Assembly (NCBI GenBank): GCA_025362575.1
Contig: JANYIQ010000223.1
Coordinates: 1-57,591, forward strand
DNA length: 57,591 nt
Reading direction: 5' to 3'
Source: Bacteroidia bacterium
GTDB lineage: Bacteria; Bacteroidota; Bacteroidia; B-17B0; Aurantibacillaceae
Made by a program: the position numbers and the translations under genes. Shown here piece by piece: positions 52,681 to 57,591 of the stretch. The notes beneath the pieces were generated by a model, which made no database searches, was not told where the DNA came from, and worked only from the letters and a program-made list of their open reading frames with translations. Numbering within the stretch: position 1 is the first letter of the stretch; every line of letters starts with the position of its first letter.

Positions 52681-53448
52681 ATGCCTCGTGTGATCACCTA
52701 TAATTTAAATGGAATAAGGGCCGCTATGAGCAAAGGCCTGATCGACTGGATGAGCTCGGCCCAGCCAGACATACTGTGTTTGCAGGAAATTAAAGCCACT
52801 CCTGAGCAAGTTGGCGTTTTTGAATTCGAAGAACATGGCTACCATCACTACTGGTATCCTGCACAAAAAAAGGGATACAGCGGCGTTGCCATTTTTAGCA
52901 AGATAAAACCTGATAATGTGGTTTATGGATGTGGCATACCTGAATATGATTTCGAAGGAAGGGTTATTCGCGCCGATTATGGCGATGTGTCTGTTCTAAG
53001 CGTTTATCACCCTAGCGGAAGCAGCGGAGATGAGCGCCAGGCCTTTAAAATGAAGTGGTTAGGCGATTTTCAGAACTATATTGACGAGCTTAAAAAAACA
53101 CGTAAAAAGCTCATTATTTCAGGTGATTACAATATCTGTCATAAGGCGATCGACATTCATAACCCAAAATCGAACGCCAATACATCGGGCTTTTTACCTG
53201 AAGAGCGCGAATGGATGGAACAATTCATTAATTCGGGTTTTATTGATGCTTTTCGATACTTTAACCAGGAGCCGCATCAGTATAGCTGGTGGAGTTACAG
53301 AGCCGGTTCGAGGGGTAAAAATTTGGGGTGGCGCATTGATTATAACTTAGTTACGAAAAATCTGGAAAAAGGCCTGAAGCGCTCGGTAATTCTACCGGAT
53401 GCAATGCATAGCGATCATTGTCCTGTCCTTTTGGATATCGAGTTTTGA
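52681..53448 (+). CDS. xth: Exodeoxyribonuclease III / AP endonuclease
   Basis: A 255-residue endonuclease/exonuclease/phosphatase-fold enzyme of normal length. It has N-L-N-G-I-R-A-A, the metal Glu in L-Q-E-I-K-A, the G-D-Y-N-I-C-H and final S-D-H-C-P-V motifs. It repairs abasic sites in DNA. It is divergent from the large outer-membrane-protein gene and stands alone. Confidence 0.95.
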   Translation: MPRVITYNLNGIRAAMSKGLIDWMSSAQPDILCLQEIKATPEQVGVFEFEEHGYHHYWYPAQKKGYSGVAIFSKIKPDNVVYGCGIPEYDFEGRVIRADYGDVSVLSVYHPSGSSGDERQAFKMKWLGDFQNYIDELKKTRKKLIISGDYNICHKAIDIHNPKSNANTSGFLPEEREWMEQFINSGFIDAFRYFNQEPHQYSWWSYRAGSRGKNLGWRIDYNLVTKNLEKGLKRSVILPDAMHSDHCPVLLDIEF

Positions 53449-53517
53449 GGCCTATCCCCTGAATTGCGCGAAAAAAAAATTTATTCCTAAAATATTAGTT
53501 TTTTTTAGTGAAAAGTA

Positions 53518-53525
53518 TAACTTTG
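53518..53525 (+). promoter_or_regulatory. -7 promoter element of the substrate-binding protein gene
   Basis: TAACTTTG fits TAnnTTTG and ends 28 bp before the ATG at 53554. The upstream T-rich stretch may serve as the -33 region. Confidence 0.6.
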
Positions 53526-53553
53526 TGGGTCTAACTATTAGCATATTGTTCTT

Positions 53554-55320
53554 ATGAATAAATTTATAGGTGCCATCATATATTCGGCCATGACCATTGG
53601 GCTTTTAAGCTCGTGCGGTGGCGACGATAAAAACAAAGACCACGGATCATCAGAAGCTCCGGGTGGTGTATATTTAGGTGGCATTATGCGCTTAAATGAA
53701 GTTGAGAACATTAAAAGTCTTAACCCTATTTCAATTAACGACGTGGTTAGTTATCACTTAGCCGCGCAGGTTTATGAAGGATTAGTAAAATATAATCAGG
53801 TAGACTTATCTTTGATGCCTGGTCTTGCAACCAGATGGGAGATCAGCGAAGATCAAACTGAGTATACTTTTCATTTACGCAGTGGCGTAAAGTTTCATGA
53901 TGACCCTTGTTTTCCTGAAGGAAAAGGGAGAGTTCTTAACGCTAACGACGTTAAGAATTGTTTCGATATTCTTTGTTCAAGCAGTGCTGCAAATAACACT
54001 TATGATATTACATTCAAGGATCGTGTTGCCGGCGCTAACGAAAGTTTCGAAGCATCTAAATCCGGTAAAAAATTAGCCGTTTCAGGAATTAAGGTTTCTA
54101 ACGATTCTACTATCAGCATCAAACTGATCAACAAAGATGCCAGCTTCTTATATATTTTAGCGATGCCCGGATGTTTCATTTATCCACAGGAAGCTCTATC
54201 AAAATATGGCACCGAGATGCGTGTAAAAACTGTTGGTACCGGACCGTTTGCTATGGAAACCGTAAAAGAAGGAGAAGTTATCATTGCCAAGAAAAATCCT
54301 AACTATTGGGGTGTTGATGCCAATGGAAATAAACTTCCTTATTTGGATGGCATTAAATGGACATTCATTCGTGAAAAGAAATCTGAAGTGTTGGAATTCA
54401 AAGGCGGAAAGATCGATATGATCTATCGTATACCTGTTGAAATGTTCCATGAATTAATGGGTGATCTTGAAAAAGCAAAAGACAATAAATCTGAATTCAT
54501 AATTTTAAATTCACCGGCATTAAACACCAATTACTTTGGATTTAATTGTCAGAGTGCTACATTCTCGAAAAAAGAAGTTCGCTTAGCATTTAACTATGCC
54601 ATCGACCGTCAGAAAATAGCAGTGTTTACAATTCAGGGAGAAGGAGAAGCTGCAGATTATGGTTTCGTTCCTTATAACGAAGCTTTTGAAAAAGCAGGTT
54701 ACAACTACAAAAATTTGAAAGGGTTCACGTATGATCCTGAAAAAGCGAAGGATTTGATGAAAAAAGCAGGTTACCCTGAAGGAAAAGGTTTCCCTAAATT
54801 AACACTTGAAATTAATGCTGGTGGTGGTGATAGAAATATATTAGTTGCTGAAGTGGTACAAAAAATGCTGAAAGAGAACTTAAATATTGATGTTGAGATT
54901 AATACTGTTCCGTTTGCAGAACACGTTGAGAACATGCAGTCTGCTAAAACAGATTTCTACCGTGCCGCTTGGGTTGCTGATTATCCGGATCCTGAAACTT
55001 TCTTAACTATGTTCTATGGAAAACACGTTCCTAAATCAATGGGCGACAAAGCCTATATGAACTACGGACGTTATGTAAACCCTCGTTTCGATTCATTGTT
55101 CATGGCTGCTCGTCTTATTGGTGATAAAGCCAAACGTTACGAAATGCTTCTTCAGGCTGAGCAATTGCTTTTAGACGATGCACCTTTAATGCCAATATTC
55201 TACGACGAGAACTTCCGTTTAGAGCAGTTGAACGTTCGTAACTTACCTGAGAACTTAATGAACTATTTCGACTTAACTACAACTTATCTGATCCCATTAG
55301 ATAAGATGAAGAAGAAATAA
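53554..55320 (+). CDS. Peptide/nickel-type ABC transporter substrate-binding lipoprotein
   Basis: A 588-residue protein with a lipobox L-L-S-S-C (lipidated Cys near 21) and an acidic linker after it. The rest is the SBP_bac_5 fold, with Y-H-L-A-A-Q-V-Y-E-G-L and V-G-T-G-P-F-A-M-E-T and other family segments. It captures peptides or similar ligands in the periplasm. No permease or ATPase genes adjoin it. A promoter and a terminator bracket it, so it is a single-gene unit. Confidence 0.92.
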   Translation: MNKFIGAIIYSAMTIGLLSSCGGDDKNKDHGSSEAPGGVYLGGIMRLNEVENIKSLNPISINDVVSYHLAAQVYEGLVKYNQVDLSLMPGLATRWEISEDQTEYTFHLRSGVKFHDDPCFPEGKGRVLNANDVKNCFDILCSSSAANNTYDITFKDRVAGANESFEASKSGKKLAVSGIKVSNDSTISIKLINKDASFLYILAMPGCFIYPQEALSKYGTEMRVKTVGTGPFAMETVKEGEVIIAKKNPNYWGVDANGNKLPYLDGIKWTFIREKKSEVLEFKGGKIDMIYRIPVEMFHELMGDLEKAKDNKSEFIILNSPALNTNYFGFNCQSATFSKKEVRLAFNYAIDRQKIAVFTIQGEGEAADYGFVPYNEAFEKAGYNYKNLKGFTYDPEKAKDLMKKAGYPEGKGFPKLTLEINAGGGDRNILVAEVVQKMLKENLNIDVEINTVPFAEHVENMQSAKTDFYRAAWVADYPDPETFLTMFYGKHVPKSMGDKAYMNYGRYVNPRFDSLFMAARLIGDKAKRYEMLLQAEQLLLDDAPLMPIFYDENFRLEQLNVRNLPENLMNYFDLTTTYLIPLDKMKKK

Positions 55321-55341
55321 TTCTTTATAATGACATTTTTT

Positions 55342-55373
55342 AAAAGCCCTTCTTGTTTCAAGAGGGGTTTTTT
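55342..55373 (+). terminator. Terminator after the substrate-binding protein gene
   Basis: AAAAGCCC..CTTG pairs with CAAG..GGGgTTTT with a few mismatches and a 3-nt loop, followed by T residues. Confidence 0.75.
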
Positions 55374-55389
55374 GTTTAGAAGCTTTTCG

Positions 55390-55469
55390 TTTCACGCAGA
55401 TCTTCGCAAATTTTCATTCAGACTTCCGCAGATGGTTAATACATTCATTCTGCGAAAATCTGCGTGAAA
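55390..55469. repeat. Inverted repeat of a CACGCAGAT-type sequence
   Basis: TTTCACGCAGATCTTCGCA (55390-55408) and its inverted partner at 55451-55469 match at 18 of 19 bases, with a further CGCAGAT unit between. It shares the GCAGAT/ATCTGCG vocabulary of the repeat at 43024-43131 and looks like a dispersed intergenic repeat family. Confidence 0.7.
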
Positions 55470-55527
55470 TTGCCTCTAAAAATGCTTTCTCTTGTCGGTT
55501 ATTCTTTTTAAATTTATGTATTCGTAA

Positions 55528-56199
55528 ATGAGCCTTTCAAAACACATAATAATTGTTGCCGGTGGTACAGGAACCCGAATGAATAGCGAAATTCCCAAGC
55601 AGTTCATTGAGGTGAATGGCAAGCCTATAATTGTTTATACCATTCAAAAATTCATCGACTATGATAAAGACATCAACATTATCATTGTTTCACATAAAGA
55701 TCATCTGGAACAATTAAATAAACTCTTAGCTCAGTATTTCCCTAAACAAAAAATTGAAACCTGTATTGGTGGTTCAGCCCGATTCAATTCGGTTAAAAAT
55801 GGTTTAAGTCTTCTTAAAAATGAAAGCGGTGTGGTTGGCATTCACGATGCGGCACGCCCATTTGTGAGCGTAAATACCATAAAAAACGTTTTTGAAACTG
55901 CTGAGCAAAAAGGAAATGCCATTCCTGTAATAAGGGTGAACGAAAGCATACGTCAAATTGAGAACGGAGAAAGCAAAGCCGTAAACCGCAACCAATTCAA
56001 TATCGTTCAAACGCCGCAATGTTTTAAATTAGATCTTATTCAAAAAGCATTTGAACAAAATTATAATGAATCGTTTACTGATGATGCCACCGTTTTAGAA
56101 AGCATTGGAGAAAAAATAAATTTAACAGAAGGTAATTCTGAGAATATCAAAATAACAACTCCGTCCGATCTCATCATTACACAAGCACTTCTAAAATGA
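55528..56199 (+). CDS. ispD: 2-C-methyl-D-erythritol 4-phosphate cytidylyltransferase
   Basis: A 223-residue nucleotidyltransferase of normal length. The N-terminal V-A-G-G-T-G-T-R-M and P-K-Q-F motif, the V-G-I-H-D-A-A-R-P segment and the Q-T-P-Q-C-F segment are typical. It makes CDP-methylerythritol in the MEP isoprenoid pathway. The next gene overlaps its stop by 4 nt (ATGA), so the two are translated together. Confidence 0.93.
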   Translation: MSLSKHIIIVAGGTGTRMNSEIPKQFIEVNGKPIIVYTIQKFIDYDKDINIIIVSHKDHLEQLNKLLAQYFPKQKIETCIGGSARFNSVKNGLSLLKNESGVVGIHDAARPFVSVNTIKNVFETAEQKGNAIPVIRVNESIRQIENGESKAVNRNQFNIVQTPQCFKLDLIQKAFEQNYNESFTDDATVLESIGEKINLTEGNSENIKITTPSDLIITQALLK

Positions 56200-57591
56200 A
56201 TACCGAAGACATAGCCGATGTTTTAGAGATCACCTCTAAGCTAATGGATCTTCACGAAGAAAATCCATTTAAGGTACGGGCCATGGCAAGTGCGGCTTAC
56301 AATCTCGGTAAAATGCGTATTGACCTTCATGGTAAAACCAAAGAAGAAATTGAACAACTCGAAGGCGTTGGCAAAGGCATTACTGCTAAAATAACAGAAC
56401 TACTGGAAACCGGCACCACTCAAGAGTTTGAAGATCTCAAAAACAAAACACCATTAGGTGTTATTGAGATGCTAAGCATAAAAGGTCTTGGGCCAAAAAA
56501 AGTGAGGCAGCTGTGGAAAGAATTAGATGTTGAAAGTGTTGGCGAATTATTATACGCTTGCAACGAAAACCGTTTGGTTGATCTGAAAGGTTTCGGACAA
56601 AAAACTCAAGATAGCATACGGCAAAATATTGAATTCAAAATAAGCAATACCGGCAAAGCCCATTATGCAGGCATTGAAAAAGAAGCTCTGGAAACCGTAA
56701 AGTGGTTGCAGAACGGAACCTTATTTAAAAATGTTTCTTTAACAGGAGAAGTAAGAAGAAAATGTGAGATCATTACCAAAATAGAAGTGCTGGCTGCCAC
56801 TGACCACATTGACAAAGTAAAAACCATTTTAACCGAAAAAGCCGGATACAGTGAAGACGAAGAAATTGAAAATGCTTTTGTTTCGGGTGGAGAAAGTTTC
56901 AAAAAAATAATTTATTTATGCGAACCCGAAAATTTCTATAAAGAACTTTTCTTGACTACAGGTTCCGAGAATTTCATTCAGGATTTTCTGGAAATTGAAA
57001 TTGAAAACCCCGAAAGTGAAGAAGAGATCTTCGGGTCGTTGAATCTTCATTTTGTTGAACCCGAATTAAGGGAATCTGAAACGATCTTAAAATTGGCCGA
57101 AGAAAATAAGATCCCAACCCTAATAGAATTCACCGATCTAAAAGGCAGTTTACATAACCACAGCACCTACAGCGATGGCATGAACACTCTTGAAGAAATG
57201 GCGGTGCGTTGCAAAGAGTTAGGTTACGAGTATTTTGGAATTTGTGACCACTCGCAAACAGCGGTTTACGCGCAAGGTTTAAAACCTGAAAAAGTTTTAT
57301 TACAGCAAAAAGAGATTGATAAACTCAATTCAAAACTAGCTCCCTTCAAAATTTTCAAAGGCATTGAAAGTGATATTTTAAATGATGGTCGCTTGGATTA
57401 CGACGAAGCCATTTTAAAAACTTTTGATTTTGTAGTTGCTTCCGTTCACTCCAATTTAAAAATGGATGAAGAAAAAGCAACACAGCGTTTATTAAAGGCC
57501 ATCGAAAATCCTTACACTACAATGCTGGGTCACCCAACCGGGCGTTTGCTTTTAGCGCGACCCGGCTACCCAATTGATCACAAAAAAATAA
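56196..57591 (+). CDS. polX: PolX-family DNA polymerase/PHP protein, C-terminus cut by window edge
   Basis: The frame runs from the ATG at 56196 to the window edge, about 465 residues. Helix-hairpin-helix segments (E-G-V-G-K-G-I-T-A-K-I, I-K-G-L-G-P-K-K-V) and a pol-beta-like palm occur in order, then a PHP domain with L-H-N-H-S-T-Y-S-D-G and C-D-H-S-Q. In the palm, the usual G-D-I-D metal pair reads T-K-I-E after G-E-V-R-R, so polymerase activity is doubtful. The PHP nuclease motifs look intact. It overlaps ispD by 4 nt. Confidence 0.88.
   Translation, partial: MNTEDIADVLEITSKLMDLHEENPFKVRAMASAAYNLGKMRIDLHGKTKEEIEQLEGVGKGITAKITELLETGTTQEFEDLKNKTPLGVIEMLSIKGLGPKKVRQLWKELDVESVGELLYACNENRLVDLKGFGQKTQDSIRQNIEFKISNTGKAHYAGIEKEALETVKWLQNGTLFKNVSLTGEVRRKCEIITKIEVLAATDHIDKVKTILTEKAGYSEDEEIENAFVSGGESFKKIIYLCEPENFYKELFLTTGSENFIQDFLEIEIENPESEEEIFGSLNLHFVEPELRESETILKLAEENKIPTLIEFTDLKGSLHNHSTYSDGMNTLEEMAVRCKELGYEYFGICDHSQTAVYAQGLKPEKVLLQQKEIDKLNSKLAPFKIFKGIESDILNDGRLDYDEAILKTFDFVVASVHSNLKMDEEKATQRLLKAIENPYTTMLGHPTGRLLLARPGYPIDHKKI

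Noticed and set aside
56663-56902. Minus-strand frame of 79 residues
   Set aside because: It is antisense to PolX, which reads through to the window edge with clear HhH and PHP motifs.
1-57591. CRISPR arrays, rRNA or complete tRNA genes
   Set aside because: I found no regularly spaced short repeats with unique spacers and no complete tRNA cloverleaf or rRNA sequence on either strand by eye.

Overview
The window looks like chromosome of a Bacteroidota bacterium. It is AT-rich, several genes have the Bacteroidota -7 promoter element TAnnTTTG, many exported proteins have signal peptides ending in F-S-Q or A-Q, and the gene content fits (ribosomal protein Thx, OmpA-like and SPOR envelope proteins, OdhA/OdhB, methylmalonyl-CoA epimerase). 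I cannot name a genus from the sequence alone.

Positions 1 to about 12,424 are an integrated mobile island whose left end lies outside the window. From the right it carries a tyrosine integrase, two paralogous excisionase-type HTH proteins with two unrecognised genes between them, a P4-type primase-helicase, a zinc-finger/toprim primase-like protein, a ubiquitin-like conjugation operon (tandem-ubiquitin protein, E2-like protein, JAB-E1 fusion), a divergent operon (sigma-like protein, coiled-coil protein, ImmA/IrrE metallopeptidase), and part of a restriction-modification locus (XRE controller plus two DNA methyltransferases, the second cut by the window edge). The probable right attachment site (12412-12424) resembles the 3' end of a tRNA and is followed by a strong hairpin and three copies of a 111-bp tandem repeat.

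The rest is chromosomal. 12,964-17,002: sulfur genes (TauE-type exporter, MBL-rhodanese persulfide dioxygenase-like protein, CysC) and an acyltransferase. 17,061-21,069: deoC, an aldehyde dehydrogenase and holA, with a GxxExxY gene between deoC and the dehydrogenase flanked by inverted repeats. 21,073-29,665: S41 protease, rnpA, thx, a Bax-inhibitor-1 protein, an OmpA-like protein, odhB and odhA. 29,705-35,999: a SPOR protein and a four-gene lipid or pigment-like cluster (CrtI-like oxidoreductase, C45 Ntn hydrolase, PaaK-like ligase, PlsC-like acyltransferase). 36,055-42,475: two secreted unknowns, an M48 metalloprotease split in two frames, gatA and tatA. 42,605-49,026: mce, a Tat-signal S66 peptidase, an AspA/RimK/RimB-like peptide-modification cluster, a FAD oxidoreductase with no ordinary start codon and a small secreted protein. 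49,078-57,591: a large outer-membrane-type protein, exonuclease III, a peptide-type substrate-binding lipoprotein, ispD and the start of a PolX gene whose polymerase active site looks degenerate.

The part I rate most interesting is the island's ubiquitin-like operon. Both the E1-like and the E2-like protein lack a cysteine at the canonical thioester position, and the operon shares a symmetric regulatory region with the sigma-like/ImmA operon. This suggests a regulated, non-thioester protein-conjugation system carried as cargo, probably for defence. All functional statements come from reading motifs; no database search was run.
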